Assembly: GCA_016791425.1 (NCBI GenBank)
Contig: JAEUMQ010000013.1
Coordinates: forward strand, 186,001-250,000
Source: Hyphomonadaceae bacterium
Lineage (GTDB): Bacteria > Pseudomonadota > Alphaproteobacteria > Caulobacterales > Aquidulcibacteraceae
DNA: 64,000 bases
Reading direction: 5' to 3'
In this document: positions 18,167 to 27,254 of the stretch, in pieces
How positions within the stretch are numbered: position 1 is the stretch's first letter
How the letters are laid out: each line of letters starts with the position of its first letter
Translations under genes and position numbers: made by a program
The notes under the pieces: generated by a model
Seen by the model: only the letters and a program-made list of their open reading frames with translations
Database searches by the model: none
Told to the model about the DNA's origin: nothing

Positions 18167-19104
18167 ACGCTCTTCGCGAACGCTTCAAGATCCGCCGGCT
18201 CGTTGAGCGCGAGGGCTTCGGCATCCGGCGCATTGCGCTTCACCATCCCCGAAAGCTGCTTGCCCGCGCCCACTTCAACGAAGCGCGCCACCTGCCCTTC
18301 GCCCGCCATCCATTCCACGCTTTCGCGCCACCGCACCCGCCCGGTGACCTGCTCCACCAGCAGACGTCGGATGCTCGCCGGCTCGCCGGTCGGCCGCGCC
18401 GTGATGTTCGCCACCAGCGGAACCGCGAGCGGCGCGATTGTCGCCTTGTCGAGCGCCGCCGCCATCGCGTCCGCAGCCGGCTGCATCAGCGGCGAATGGA
18501 AGGGCGCCGAGACCGAAAGCGGAATGGCGCGCACCCCCTTCGCCTTCGCCGCCGCGATGGCCGCATCCACGCCCGCCTTCGCGCCCGAGATCACGACGTT
18601 GCCGACATTGTTGTCATTGGCGACCACGACCACGCCGGCCGCCGAGCCTTCGTGCGCGATCGCCTCCGCGGTCGCCACATCGACCTTCCCGATCAGCGCC
18701 GCCATCGCGCCCTCGCCAACCGGAACCGCCGCCTGCATGGCGTTGCCGCGGATGCGCAGCAGCTTGGCCGCATCGGACACCGAAAGCGCCCCGGCCGCCG
18801 CCAGAGCGGAATATTCCCCGAGCGAATGCCCCGCCACGAAAGCGGCCTTGCCGACGCCCACGGAAAACTCTCGCTCCAGCGCCCGCATCGCCGCGAGGCT
18901 CACCGCAAAGAGCGCCGGCTGCGTGTTCGCGGTCAGCGTGAGATCCGCCTCCGGCCCCTCGAAGATGAGCTTCGAAAGCTTCTCCCCGAGCGCCTCGTCG
19001 ATCTCCTGGAATACCTCGCGCGCCGCCCCGAACGCGTCATGGAGCGCCTTGCCCATGCCTGGCGCCTGGCTGCCCTGCCCGGGAAAGATAAATGCGATGC
19101 TCAT
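18163..19104 (-). CDS. fabD: Malonyl-CoA:ACP transacylase
   Basis: Loads malonyl groups onto ACP. 313 aa with the nucleophile Ser94 in GHSLGEYSA, the FPGQGSQ start loop and the catalytic His in SAPFHSPLM. The ATG at 19104 matches the family start ([11 protein letters not shown]). It heads the leftward fab operon, whose promoter must lie in the 183-bp gap shared with divergent rpsF. Confidence 0.96.
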   Translation of the reverse strand: MSIAFIFPGQGSQAPGMGKALHDAFGAAREVFQEIDEALGEKLSKLIFEGPEADLTLTANTQPALFAVSLAAMRALEREFSVGVGKAAFVAGHSLGEYSALAAAGALSVSDAAKLLRIRGNAMQAAVPVGEGAMAALIGKVDVATAEAIAHEGSAAGVVVVANDNNVGNVVISGAKAGVDAAIAAAKAKGVRAIPLSVSAPFHSPLMQPAADAMAAALDKATIAPLAVPLVANITARPTGEPASIRRLLVEQVTGRVRWRESVEWMAGEGQVARFVEVGAGKQLSGMVKRNAPDAEALALNEPADLEAFAKSV

Positions 19105-19287
19105 GGGGCGGGGCGTAGCCAAAGGGCCCGCCCCCGGCAAGGTTCGCGCTTGCTTTCCCGCCGCCGATCCGTATTTTCCCGCCCTTCGCGACCTGCGGTC
19201 CCGGGGCAATCCTTTGCGCCCAGGATCCATCGTCCGGCCCGGTCCTTCCTCCGAGCCGCGCGCCGCGGGTCCCAACGGAAGAGGATC

Positions 19288-19692
19288 ATGGCTTTCTACG
19301 AACACGTGCTGATCACGCGGCAGGACATCTCGCCGCAACAGGTCGACGCCCTCATCGAAGACGTCACCCACACCCTCCAGGAACTGGGCGGCCGGGTGGA
19401 GAAGTCTGAGTATTGGGGCCTGCGCAACCTGACCCACCGCATTCGCAAGAACCGCAAGGGCCATTACGCGCTCATCAACATCGACGCGCCCGCCGCCGCG
19501 ATCCACGAGCTGGAGCGCCGGCACCGCATCAACGAAGACGTGCTGCGGTATCTCACCATCCGCGTCGAGGAACTCGAGACCGAGCCGAGCCCCGTGCTCG
19601 CCCGCCGCGACCGCGATGAGCGCCGCCGCGCCCGCCGCGAGGGCCGCGAAGACGGCGCCCCCGAGGGCGAAACCGGCGGCGATGAGGATTAA
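19288..19692 (+). CDS. rpsF: 30S ribosomal protein S6
   Basis: Small-subunit protein that binds S18 on the platform. 134 aa, beginning [15 protein letters not shown], with a 35-residue charged C-terminal extension rich in Arg and Asp/Glu/Gly, as is frequent in alphaproteobacteria. GAAGAGG lies before the ATG. First of the rpsF-rpsR-rplI unit. Confidence 0.97.
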   Translation: MAFYEHVLITRQDISPQQVDALIEDVTHTLQELGGRVEKSEYWGLRNLTHRIRKNRKGHYALINIDAPAAAIHELERRHRINEDVLRYLTIRVEELETEPSPVLARRDRDERRRARREGREDGAPEGETGGDED

Positions 19693-19695
19693 GCC

Positions 19696-19953
19696 ATGAA
19701 CCAGAAGGTCAACATCGCCAACATTCCCGCCCGCCGTCCGTTCGGACGTCGGCGGAAAGTGTGCCCGTTCTCCGGCGCCAACGCCCCGAAGATCGACTAC
19801 AAGGACGTGAAGCTGCTCCAGCGCTTCATTTCCGAGAAGGGCAAGATCGTGCCGTCGCGCATCACCGCGGTGTCGGCGAAGAAGCAGCGTGAGCTCGCCG
19901 TCGCCATCAAGCGCGCGCGTTACCTCGCGCTCCTGCCTTACGCCGTTCAGTAG
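19696..19953 (+). CDS. rpsR: 30S ribosomal protein S18
   Basis: Partner of S6 on the small subunit. 85 aa; the core ([20 protein letters not shown]) and [20 protein letters not shown] are family hallmarks. It starts 3 bases after rpsF. Its stop codon is part of the AGGAGG-like site used by rplI. Confidence 0.97.
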   Translation: MNQKVNIANIPARRPFGRRRKVCPFSGANAPKIDYKDVKLLQRFISEKGKIVPSRITAVSAKKQRELAVAIKRARYLALLPYAVQ

Positions 19954-19964
19954 GAGGCGCGCCC

Positions 19965-20549
19965 ATGCAAGTCATCCTGCTCGAACGCGTCGAGAATCTC
20001 GGCATCATCGGCGATGAAGTGCGGGTGCGCCCCGGCTTCGCGCGCAACTTCCTGCTGCCGCAGAAAAAGGCGCTGCGCGCCACCGACGCCAACCGCAAGC
20101 TTTTCGAGGCGCGCCGCGCCGAGATCGAGGCGAAAAACGCCGAAGCCCGCGCCAGCGCGTCAAAGTCCGGCGAGAAGATCGACGGCTCGTCCTACATCCT
20201 CATCCGCCAGGCGGGCGAGGCGGGCCAGCTCTACGGCTCGGTTTCCGCCCGCGACATCGCCGACGCGATCGCCGAAAAGAATTCCAACGTGGCCCGCCAG
20301 GCCGTGGTCCTCGACAAGCCGATCAAGACCATCGGCCTGCATCAGGTCCGCGTGCGCCTGCATGCCGAAGTCTCGGTGAACGTGACGGTCAACGTCGCCC
20401 GCTCCGCCGACGAGGCCGAGCGCCAGGCCAAGGGCGAGAACGTCATCGCCTCGGCGCTGGAGGCCGACCGCGCCGCCGCCGACGAGCACGCCCAGGCGCT
20501 CGCCGAGACCGCGGCCGCCGAGGCCGCCGCGCGCGGCGATCGGCCCTGA
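19965..20549 (+). CDS. rplI: 50S ribosomal protein L9
   Basis: Large-subunit protein at the base of the L1 stalk. 194 aa: N-terminal domain [13 protein letters not shown] with [17 protein letters not shown], a central helix, the C-terminal RNA-binding domain, and an extra Ala/Glu-rich tail of about 40 residues that is longer than in E. coli L9. TAGGAGG lies upstream of the ATG, overlapping the rpsR stop. Confidence 0.96.
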   Translation: MQVILLERVENLGIIGDEVRVRPGFARNFLLPQKKALRATDANRKLFEARRAEIEAKNAEARASASKSGEKIDGSSYILIRQAGEAGQLYGSVSARDIADAIAEKNSNVARQAVVLDKPIKTIGLHQVRVRLHAEVSVNVTVNVARSADEAERQAKGENVIASALEADRAAADEHAQALAETAAAEAAARGDRP

Positions 20550-20585
20550 CCATAGTCCGTAGGCGAACGAAGTCAGGAGGCCGGC

Positions 20586-21161
20586 ATGGCGTTGCGTCAC
20601 TCCCGTATGACGGAGCTCGGCGCCTCCGCGCCTGACTTCTCGCTTCCCGATCCGGCCGGCAGGCGCTGGGCGCTCGAGGACTTCAAGGGCGGCCAGGCGC
20701 TGCTCGTTGCGTTCATCTGCAACCATTGCCCGTTCGTGAAGCACATTGCCGCCGGCCTTGCCGCCTACGCGCGCGATTATGCGGGCAAGGGCGTGAAGAT
20801 CGTCGCGATCAGCCCGAACGACGTGGAGAGCCATCCCGAGGACGGCCCCGAGAAGATGGCGGAGTTCGCCGTGGGCCACGGCTTCACCTTCCCGTATCTC
20901 TATGACGAGAGCCAGGAAACGGCCTTGGCCTACGAGGCGATCTGCACGCCCGACTTCTTCCTCTTCGATCGCGATCTCACGCTCGCCTATCGCGGCCGTT
21001 TCGATGCGGCGACGCCCGGCAATTCCCTCGCCGTGACCGGCGCCGATCTGCGCGCCGCAACGGATGCGCTCATCGCCGGACGCGCGCCCGCCGCCGACCA
21101 GGCGCCGAGCATGGGCTGCTCCATCAAATGGAAGCGCGACCGCGCGCCCTCCTGGGCCTGA
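20586..21161 (+). CDS. Thioredoxin-fold redoxin (AhpC/TSA-like)
   Basis: 191-aa protein of the thioredoxin/peroxiredoxin superfamily, with the opening GASAPDFSLPDPAG typical of AhpC/TSA and redoxin proteins, and a CNHC motif (FICNHCPFVKH) that supplies a thioredoxin-like dithiol. A conserved cis-Pro region (AICTPDFFLFDRD) follows. No signal peptide, so it is cytoplasmic. A strong AGGAGG precedes the ATG. It may be a stress reductase or peroxidase; the true substrate cannot be told. It ends 6 bases before a convergent gene. Confidence 0.8.
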   Translation: MALRHSRMTELGASAPDFSLPDPAGRRWALEDFKGGQALLVAFICNHCPFVKHIAAGLAAYARDYAGKGVKIVAISPNDVESHPEDGPEKMAEFAVGHGFTFPYLYDESQETALAYEAICTPDFFLFDRDLTLAYRGRFDAATPGNSLAVTGADLRAATDALIAGRAPAADQAPSMGCSIKWKRDRAPSWA

Positions 21162-21167
21162 TCCCAG

Positions 21168-22232
21168 TCAGTCCGCGCGCCTGCGTCTTGGCGCCGGCGG
21201 CTCCGGCGCTGGGGGAGGCGGAGGCGGCGTCGCGGAAGCCGGGCACCGCTCCCGCCCGACGAAATCCGCCGCCGCGATCTCCTCGAATTTCCGAGCGCGG
21301 AAAGCCTCGCGCAAACGCGGGTTGCGCCACGCCGCGGGCGACAGGCTGCACGCGCTCCAGAAGCCGCGCCCGGCGCTCTCAGCTGCGCTGATCTCGCGCG
21401 CATAATCCGGCGCCGCATCTTCCGACGCCGCCGCAAATCCAAGCGACGCCGTGCGTGCGGCGAGATCGAACGTCGCGCCGCCCTTGCGAACCCGGCACTG
21501 CACGAGCACGGGCGCGCTCGCCGCCAGCAGCCGCGTGCAGAACACCATGCCGCCCTGCACCAGTTCCGCCACCGCTTTCATCGCCGCTTCACCGCATGCG
21601 CTTTCCCCGCCTTCCGCCTGCAGGCAGGTCTGCGTCCGCGGATCGCGCGCGCTCTCCCGCTGCGGATAGAATTCCGGGGCGTCGATGCCCGCCAATTGCA
21701 GCGTCACATCGCCCATCCGCAGCATGTCGCCGCTCACCACCGCCACGTCCTCGCCGCGCGCGAAATAGGCGGTGCGCGTCGGGAAGAACCCCAGCGCGGA
21801 TGCCGCCGCGAGCGACAGAATGGCGCCCAGCACCATGCCGAAAAGCCCGACCAGAAGCGGCCGTTCGCTCCGCTCCCCATCGTCCCGCCGCGGCGCGAAC
21901 CCGAAGAGCGAGAGCAGTCCGAGCCCCGCCACCGCCAGCAGGACGATGTCGAAGGTGGCGTTGAGCGATTGCGGAGCAGTCGCGAGGTTGCGCCCAAACG
22001 CCTCAGCGATCGCACTCTCGCGCCCCCGCCGCGCCATATCCCCCAGAAGGCCAACAAGATCGCCGAAGTCCGTCGGCACCATCGGTCCGCCGAACCAGGC
22101 CGCGATCGTGAGCCCCGCGCCCACCAGCCACGCCAGCACCCGCATTCCCAGCGGCAACGAGCGTGTGCTGAAGAAGAAGATGACGAGCGCCGCCCCCAGC
22201 AGCGCGAAGGGCTGATAATCCGGCGTCAGCAT
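21168..22232 (-). CDS. Membrane-anchored thermonuclease-like (SNase fold) protein
   Basis: 354 aa. The first half has four hydrophobic segments (about 7-22, 28-48, 92-112, 125-150). The second half (about 165-310) has the staphylococcal nuclease core GDVTLQLAGIDAPE followed by a family-like helix region with several Cys, and a Pro/Arg-rich tail. Aligned by eye to S. aureus nuclease, the position of catalytic Arg35 is Gln (LQLAGID) and no Arg is visible at the Arg87 position, while the Asp and Glu of IDAPE are kept. It may therefore be inactive or have a different active site. A conserved fold, not a proven nuclease. Confidence 0.7.
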   Translation of the reverse strand: MLTPDYQPFALLGAALVIFFFSTRSLPLGMRVLAWLVGAGLTIAAWFGGPMVPTDFGDLVGLLGDMARRGRESAIAEAFGRNLATAPQSLNATFDIVLLAVAGLGLLSLFGFAPRRDDGERSERPLLVGLFGMVLGAILSLAAASALGFFPTRTAYFARGEDVAVVSGDMLRMGDVTLQLAGIDAPEFYPQRESARDPRTQTCLQAEGGESACGEAAMKAVAELVQGGMVFCTRLLAASAPVLVQCRVRKGGATFDLAARTASLGFAAASEDAAPDYAREISAAESAGRGFWSACSLSPAAWRNPRLREAFRARKFEEIAAADFVGRERCPASATPPPPPPAPEPPAPRRRRAD

Positions 22233-22336
22233 GGCGCGAACCTAGCCCCGCGGCCACGGGCCCGCCAGCCGACGACGCAGACCCCCGCCCTCGGTTACAC
22301 GCGCGAAAGAAGCGGCGCCGTGCTAAGAACCGCGCC

Positions 22337-22828
22337 ATGACCGACGCTCCCAAGCCTGCAACCGCCGGCGTCATCGCGCCGCCGCCGCTCCTCCTGGTCG
22401 GAGCGCTTCTTCTGGGCCTCGGCCTCGACCGGCTCTGGCCCCTCGGCTTCATCGCGCGGTTCCCGCAGCCGGCGCGCTACACGGTCGCCGCCATCCTGTT
22501 GCTCGCCAGCGCCTATTTGCTTCTTTCCGCGTCCGGACGGTTCGGCCGCGCCAAGACCGCACGCGCCCCGTGGGTTCCGACGACCGCGCTCGTCGTCGAG
22601 GGCGTTTACACCCACACCCGCAACCCGATGTATCTCGGCTTCTTCCTCATCCTGGCGGCGCTCGGCGTGGCGCTTGCCTCCGACTGGTGCTTCGCGACGC
22701 TCGTGCTGCTCGTACTGACGATACATTTCGGCGTCGTCCTGCGCGAGGAACGATATCTCGAGGGTCTCTTCGGCGCCGACTACCGCGCCTACAAGCGGCG
22801 CGTCCCCCGCTATCTGTGGACCCGCTGA
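22337..22828 (+). CDS. Isoprenylcysteine carboxyl methyltransferase-like membrane protein
   Basis: 163-aa integral membrane protein with about four spans. The C-terminal block is that of the ICMT/phospholipid methyltransferase family: TRNPMYLGFF, then REERYLEGLFGADYRAYKRR and PRYL, which bind SAM and the lipid-side substrate. Bacterial members are mostly of unknown substrate. It diverges from the nuclease-like gene and is followed by a hairpin-rich 234-bp spacer before dnaB. Confidence 0.82.
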   Translation: MTDAPKPATAGVIAPPPLLLVGALLLGLGLDRLWPLGFIARFPQPARYTVAAILLLASAYLLLSASGRFGRAKTARAPWVPTTALVVEGVYTHTRNPMYLGFFLILAALGVALASDWCFATLVLLVLTIHFGVVLREERYLEGLFGADYRAYKRRVPRYLWTR

Positions 22829-22840
22829 TCCTCGAAGTTT

Positions 22841-22915
22841 GGGACCGCGCGCCTTCAGGCGCGCATTGTTAGGCGGTCGGAATGTGGGCCCGGAGGCCCG
22901 CGCTCCAACCGCCCA
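22841..22915. repeat. Inverted pair of REP-like hairpin elements
   Basis: Two hairpins lie back to back. Element 1 has a perfect 7-bp stem (GCGCGCC 22847-22853, loop TTCA, GGCGCGC 22858-22864). Element 2 (22872-22913) has a GGCGGT/ACCGCC base and a GGGCC-CGGA-GGCCC core. Read in opposite directions, both fit TTGGnnCGCGnGCC-loop-GGCnCnCATT, which suggests two copies of one repeat in inverted orientation, like REP/BIME sequences. Adjacent to them is another 7-bp hairpin at 22920-22941. They may end the upstream mRNA or be RAYT-mobilised relics. Confidence 0.5.
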
Positions 22916-22919
22916 ACGG

Positions 22920-22941
22920 CTCCGTCAACCTGCGGACGGAG
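22920..22941. other. Third hairpin of the pre-dnaB spacer
   Basis: CTCCGTC (22920-22926) pairs with GACGGAG (22935-22941) around an 8-base loop, directly after the REP-like pair. No T-run follows. The remaining spacer to dnaB (about 22942-23062) shows no gene; the dnaB promoter probably lies there. Confidence 0.35.
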
Positions 22942-23062
22942 ACCGAATCAGAAGGCCCGAATCACCAGTGCAAACCCGCCGCTTGTCGGCGCCTCTCTTG
23001 ATCCTGCTGGCTCCGCGGGCCGGTATACGGGTCGTTAAGACTCTGAGCGCGAGATCGAAACG

Positions 23063-24556
23063 ATGTCCGCGCTTCCCGCCGCCCTGCCTGGCGCCTTGGC
23101 CACGCCCGCCGCCCCGCCGCACAATCTGCAGGCTGAGCAGGCGCTGCTGGGCGCGATCCTCTTCGACAACGAGAACATGAACCGCATCACGGACAAGCTC
23201 CGTGACACGCACTTCTACGATCCTGTCCATGGGCGCCTTTTCGCCACCTGCGCGAAGCTCATAGCGCAGGGCCGCCTCGCCGACGGCGTCACGCTCCGCG
23301 ATCATTTCGTGAAGGACGGCGGTCTCGCCGAGATCGGCGGCGCCGCCTACCTGCTGACGCTCCTGGAAAGCGCCGCGCGGCTCTCCGTGCACGCGCAGGA
23401 ATACGCCGAGCGCATCTACGACCTTTCGCTGCGTCGCGAGCTCATCCGCGTCGGCCAGGAAATCTCCACGCTCGCTGAAAATCCACCCGACGGCGCCGAC
23501 GCCGAAGACATCATCGAAGAAAGCGAGCGCACGCTCTTCACGCTCGCCGAGAGCGGCGGCGCGAGCAAAGGCTTCTCGCCCTTCGCCAACGCGCTCGCCA
23601 CCTCGATCGAAACCGCGGCGGCGGCGTATGAAAGCAAATCCGACGTCTCCGGTCTCGCCACCGGCTTCGACGATCTCGACCGCATGCTCGGCGGCTTGCA
23701 CGGCTCGGACCTGATCATCCTTGCCGGCCGCCCCTCGATGGGCAAGACCGCGCTCGCCACCAACATGGCTTTCAACATCGCGCTCGCACGCTCGAAAGCC
23801 TTGCGCAGCGGCGATTTTGAGAACCAGACCAACAAGGGCGGCGTCGTCGCGTTCTTCTCCCTCGAAATGTCGGCCGAACAGCTCGCAACCCGCCTGCTCT
23901 CAGACTACGCCGCAATCGAGAGCGACCGCATCCGCCGCGGCAAGATCACCAAGGCCGAGTACGAGCGCCTGCACGAGGCATCCATCGAGCTGCAGGCGCT
24001 GCCGCTGCACATCGACGAGACCGGCGCCATCAACATCGCGCAATTGCAGGCCCGCGCACGCCGCCTGCAGCGTACAACGGGCCTCGACATGATCGTCGTG
24101 GACTATCTCCAGCTCGTCACATCGGCGTCGCGCAAGGGCGACGGCCGCGTCCAGGAAGTGAGCGAGATCACCCAGGGCCTGAAAGCCCTCGCCAAGGATC
24201 TCTCCGTCCCCGTCATCGCGCTCTCCCAGCTCTCGCGCGCGGTCGAAACCCGCGACGACAAACGCCCGCAGCTCTCCGACCTTCGCGAATCCGGCTCCAT
24301 CGAGCAGGACGCCGACGCCGTGCTCTTTGTCTTCCGCGAGAGCTATTATCTTGAGCGCGCCGAACCGCGCGCCGGCACCGACGAGCACTTCGCCTGGCAG
24401 CGCACGGTGGACGAGGTCCGCAACCAGGCCGAGGTGATCATCGGCAAGCAGCGCCACGGCCCCATCGGCAAGGTGAAGCTCTTCTTCGACAGCCGCTACA
24501 CCCGCTTCGGCAATCTCGCCGCCCGCCCCGGCGGCCCGCTGCCGATCGACGAATAG
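23063..24556 (+). CDS. dnaB: Replicative DNA helicase
   Basis: Hexameric helicase that opens the fork ahead of the replisome. 497 aa: N-terminal domain with HNLQAEQALLGAILFDN, a linker, and a RecA-like domain with Walker A GRPSMGKTA (about residues 222-230), Walker B MIVVDYLQL and the C-terminal SDLRESGSIEQDAD motif. No intein is present: the motifs are continuous. The alr gene follows after a structured spacer. Confidence 0.97.
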   Translation: MSALPAALPGALATPAAPPHNLQAEQALLGAILFDNENMNRITDKLRDTHFYDPVHGRLFATCAKLIAQGRLADGVTLRDHFVKDGGLAEIGGAAYLLTLLESAARLSVHAQEYAERIYDLSLRRELIRVGQEISTLAENPPDGADAEDIIEESERTLFTLAESGGASKGFSPFANALATSIETAAAAYESKSDVSGLATGFDDLDRMLGGLHGSDLIILAGRPSMGKTALATNMAFNIALARSKALRSGDFENQTNKGGVVAFFSLEMSAEQLATRLLSDYAAIESDRIRRGKITKAEYERLHEASIELQALPLHIDETGAINIAQLQARARRLQRTTGLDMIVVDYLQLVTSASRKGDGRVQEVSEITQGLKALAKDLSVPVIALSQLSRAVETRDDKRPQLSDLRESGSIEQDADAVLFVFRESYYLERAEPRAGTDEHFAWQRTVDEVRNQAEVIIGKQRHGPIGKVKLFFDSRYTRFGNLAARPGGPLPIDE

Positions 24557-24562
24557 GCGGCC

Positions 24563-24586
24563 CCGACCCGATCTGAATCGGGTCGG
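24563..24586 (+). terminator. Strong hairpin after dnaB
   Basis: A perfect 10-bp stem (CCGACCCGAT / ATCGGGTCGG) with the loop CTGA starts 7 bases after the dnaB stop. No T-run follows (CACTCAAAAATT), so termination may be Rho-dependent or the hairpin may protect the mRNA end. It fits on either strand. Confidence 0.55.
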
Positions 24587-24600
24587 CACTCAAAAATTCT

Positions 24601-24647
24601 GGCCGTTTCTCGACCGAAAACCGCGCAGCACTTCTCGGGAAACGGCC
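24601..24647 (+). promoter_or_regulatory. Long hairpin in the alr leader
   Basis: GGCCGTTTCTCG (24601-24612) pairs with CGGGAAACGGCC (24636-24647) as a 12-bp stem with one G-T pair, around a 23-base loop. It lies 35 bases before the alr ATG and after the dnaB hairpin. It may be a leader structure of alr or an inverted repeat for a regulator. Promoter elements are not recognisable. Confidence 0.4.
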
Positions 24648-24682
24648 TGGACCTCCGGTCCGGGCGCCGCCAAACAGGTCGC

Positions 24683-25729
24683 ATGGGCGCACGCCTCGCA
24701 CGTCTCACCGTCAACCCGGACGCCATCGCCGCCAATTGGCGCTGGTTCGCGCGCGCCGCCGGCAAGGCCGACTGCGCCGGCGTGGTCAAGGCGGACGCCT
24801 ATGGCCTTGGCGCCGACGCAGCCGCCGCGGCCCTCCTAAGCGCGGGCTGCCGCAGCTTCTTCGTTGCCACGGCGGTTGAAGGCGCACGCGTCCGCGACGT
24901 GGTCGGCGCCGCGCCTAACATCTACGTGCTGAACGGCGCCGCGCCCGACGAGGTGCGCCTCCTGCAGCAGGAGGAGCTCATGCCGGTGCTCAACAGCCTC
25001 GCGCAGATCGCCTTGTGGGGCGACGCCGGGCCCGCGGCGCTCCACATTGACACCGGAATGAACCGTCTGGGCATTTCCCCAGACGATGTCGTGGAAGCCG
25101 GCTTGCTTCTTCCCAAACCGAAGCTCGTGATGAGCCACCTCGCCTGCGCCTCCACGCGCGGCCACGAAATGAACGCCCGCCAACGCGCCGCCTTCGTGAC
25201 AGCCTCACATGCGTTCCCCGGCGCCAAACTCTCGCTCGCCGCCAGCGCCGGCGCGCAACTCGGCGAGGATTATCTCTTCGACATGATCCGCCCCGGCATC
25301 GGCCTCTACGGCTGGGCCGGCATGGACGACGGCAATCCGCCCCTCGCTGCCGCCACAACCATCACCGCGCCAGTCCTTCAGATGCGCGACGTTCCCGCTG
25401 GCGAATCCTTCGGCTATGGCGCGACCAAGCGCGCGGACAAGCCGATGCGCGCCGCTACGGTGGCCCTCGGCTACGCCGACGGCTTCTTGCGCAGCTTCAC
25501 AGGGTCCGGCTATGGCGTCTCTGGCGGTGCACGACTGCCGCTGCTCGGGCGGGTGTCGATGGATCTGGTGATCCTCGACGCGACGGCCGCGCCGGACCTG
25601 AAAGCGGGGGACGAAGTGGAGTTTCTGGGCGAGGGCGCGCCGATCGAAGAGGTCGCGAGGGCGGCAGGCACGCTGCCCTATGAGATTCTCACGACCTTCG
25701 CCGGGACCGTGCGGAAAAACCAGGCGTGA
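24683..25729 (+). CDS. alr: Alanine racemase
   Basis: PLP enzyme that makes D-alanine for peptidoglycan. 348 aa, slightly short for the family. The PLP lysine is Lys36 in VVKADAYGLGA; RPGIGLYG and LGYADGFLR follow, the latter near the catalytic Tyr region. The stop overlaps the mlaE start as GTGA, so the racemase and the lipid transporter genes are coupled. The dnaB-alr order is typical of alphaproteobacteria. Confidence 0.94.
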   Translation: MGARLARLTVNPDAIAANWRWFARAAGKADCAGVVKADAYGLGADAAAAALLSAGCRSFFVATAVEGARVRDVVGAAPNIYVLNGAAPDEVRLLQQEELMPVLNSLAQIALWGDAGPAALHIDTGMNRLGISPDDVVEAGLLLPKPKLVMSHLACASTRGHEMNARQRAAFVTASHAFPGAKLSLAASAGAQLGEDYLFDMIRPGIGLYGWAGMDDGNPPLAAATTITAPVLQMRDVPAGESFGYGATKRADKPMRAATVALGYADGFLRSFTGSGYGVSGGARLPLLGRVSMDLVILDATAAPDLKAGDEVEFLGEGAPIEEVARAAGTLPYEILTTFAGTVRKNQA

Positions 25730-26496
25730 CTCCCTTTCAGCAGATCGGCCGCGCGACGCTCGCCACGTTGCGCGAGGCGGGACGCTTCGCGCTCTTCGCA
25801 GGCCGCGCCGTCGCGGCTTGCTTTTCGCCGCCCTTCTACCTGTCGCAGATCTGGCGCCAGGCTCTCCAGATCGGCTATTTCTCGCTGCCGGTCGTCGGGC
25901 TGACGGCCGTCTTTATCGGCGCCGCGCTCGCCCTCAACATCTTCGTCGGCGGCGCCCGCTTCAACGCCGAGAGCTTCGTCCCGAACATCGTCGTGCTCGG
26001 CATCACGCGCGAGCTTGGCCCGGTGCTCGCCGGCCTCATGCTCGCCGGCCGCGTCAGCGCCGGCATCGCCGCGGAAATGGGCACCATGCGCGTCACCGAA
26101 CAGATCGACGCGATGACGACGCTCTCCACCGACCCGTTCCGGTTCCTCGTGGCCCCACGCGTCATCGCCGCGACGCTCTGCCTGCCGCTGCTCGTCATCG
26201 TCGCCGACATCATTGGCGTGATGGGCGGCTACCTCGTCGCGACGCGCTCGCTCGACTTCAATGGCGCGATCTATATCCGCAACACGTTCAACTTCGTGGA
26301 AAACGCCGACGTGATCCTTGGCCTCATCAAGGCCGCCGCGTTCGGCTTCATCATCGCCGCCGTCGGCGCCTACCAGGGCTACAATTCCTCCGGCGGCGCC
26401 CTGGGCGTCGGACGCGCAGCGACCAACGCCGTCGTCGCCTCCGCCGTGCTCATCCTCGCTTCGAACTATCTCATCACGGCGCTCTACGTCGAATGA
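25726..26496 (+). CDS. mlaE: Lipid transporter permease MlaE
   Basis: Inner-membrane permease of an Mla-type ABC transporter that moves phospholipids between the membranes to keep outer-membrane asymmetry. 256 aa with about five spans and the family motif around residues 100-130 (GITRELGPVLAGLMLAGRVS, EMGTMRVTEQIDA). GTG start overlapping alr; ATGA overlap with mlaF. No MlaD substrate-binding protein is beside it. Confidence 0.92.
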   Translation: MTPFQQIGRATLATLREAGRFALFAGRAVAACFSPPFYLSQIWRQALQIGYFSLPVVGLTAVFIGAALALNIFVGGARFNAESFVPNIVVLGITRELGPVLAGLMLAGRVSAGIAAEMGTMRVTEQIDAMTTLSTDPFRFLVAPRVIAATLCLPLLVIVADIIGVMGGYLVATRSLDFNGAIYIRNTFNFVENADVILGLIKAAAFGFIIAAVGAYQGYNSSGGALGVGRAATNAVVASAVLILASNYLITALYVE

Positions 26497-27254
26497 CCGC
26501 CATGCTCGAGCTCGCCGGTCTTGAAAAGACCCTGAACCGCCGCAAGGTGCTCGACGGGCTCACGCTCGATGTGGCGCCAGGCAAGTCGCTCGTGATCATC
26601 GGCGGCTCCGGCGTCGGCAAATCCGTCACGATCAAATCCGCAATCGGCATCATGCGACCCGACGCGGGGAGCGTGCGCATCGACGGCGAGGACTTTCTCG
26701 CCCTCGATCGCGTCGGTCGCGAGCGGGCGGTGCGGAAGATCGGCATGCTCTTCCAGGGCGGCGCGCTCTTCGACTCGCTCACCATCTGGGAAAACGTCGC
26801 CTTCCGCCTGCTCTACGCCGACAGCGTGCCCCGAAAAGAAGCCCGCGAGCGCGCCGTCGAAGTCATGCGCAAGGTCCGCTTGGCGCCCGATTTCGCCAAC
26901 CTGCGACCGGTCGAATTGTCTGGCGGCATGCAGAAGCGCGCCGCGCTCGCCCGCGCGATCATCGGCGCCCCCAAGCTCATCTTCTTCGACGAGCCCACCA
27001 CCGGTCTCGATCCCATCACCGCCGACGCGATCAACGATCTCATCGTCGAGATGGTGAAGGAGCTCGGCTCCGCCGCCGTCTCGATCACCCACGACATGGC
27101 CAGCGCCCGCAAGATCGCCGACGAGATCGCCATGATCTATCAGGGCAAGATCATCTGGCGCGGCCCCGCGCGCGACGTCGATGCGAGCGGCAACGCCTAC
27201 GTCGATCAATTCGTCCGCGGCAGCGCTGACGGCCCGATCCAAGCCGTCGTCTAA
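26493..27254 (+). CDS. mlaF: Lipid transporter ATPase MlaF
   Basis: ATPase partner of MlaE. 253 aa with Walker A GGSGVGKSVT, Q-loop MLFQGGALFD, signature LSGGMQKRAALAR, Walker B LIFFDEPTTGLD and H-loop ITHDM, all intact. The QGGALFDSLTIWENV stretch is characteristic of the Mla group. The ATG overlaps the mlaE stop. Its end overlaps the convergent MHS transporter by four bases. Confidence 0.94.
   Translation: MTAMLELAGLEKTLNRRKVLDGLTLDVAPGKSLVIIGGSGVGKSVTIKSAIGIMRPDAGSVRIDGEDFLALDRVGRERAVRKIGMLFQGGALFDSLTIWENVAFRLLYADSVPRKEARERAVEVMRKVRLAPDFANLRPVELSGGMQKRAALARAIIGAPKLIFFDEPTTGLDPITADAINDLIVEMVKELGSAAVSITHDMASARKIADEIAMIYQGKIIWRGPARDVDASGNAYVDQFVRGSADGPIQAVV

Noticed and set aside
19105-19287. 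Possible S6:S18-binding mRNA leader before rpsF
   Set aside because: Short C/G-rich hairpins exist (for example CCGCG-CGC-CGCGG) but I could not place the expected CCG bulge convincingly; a covariance-model search would decide.
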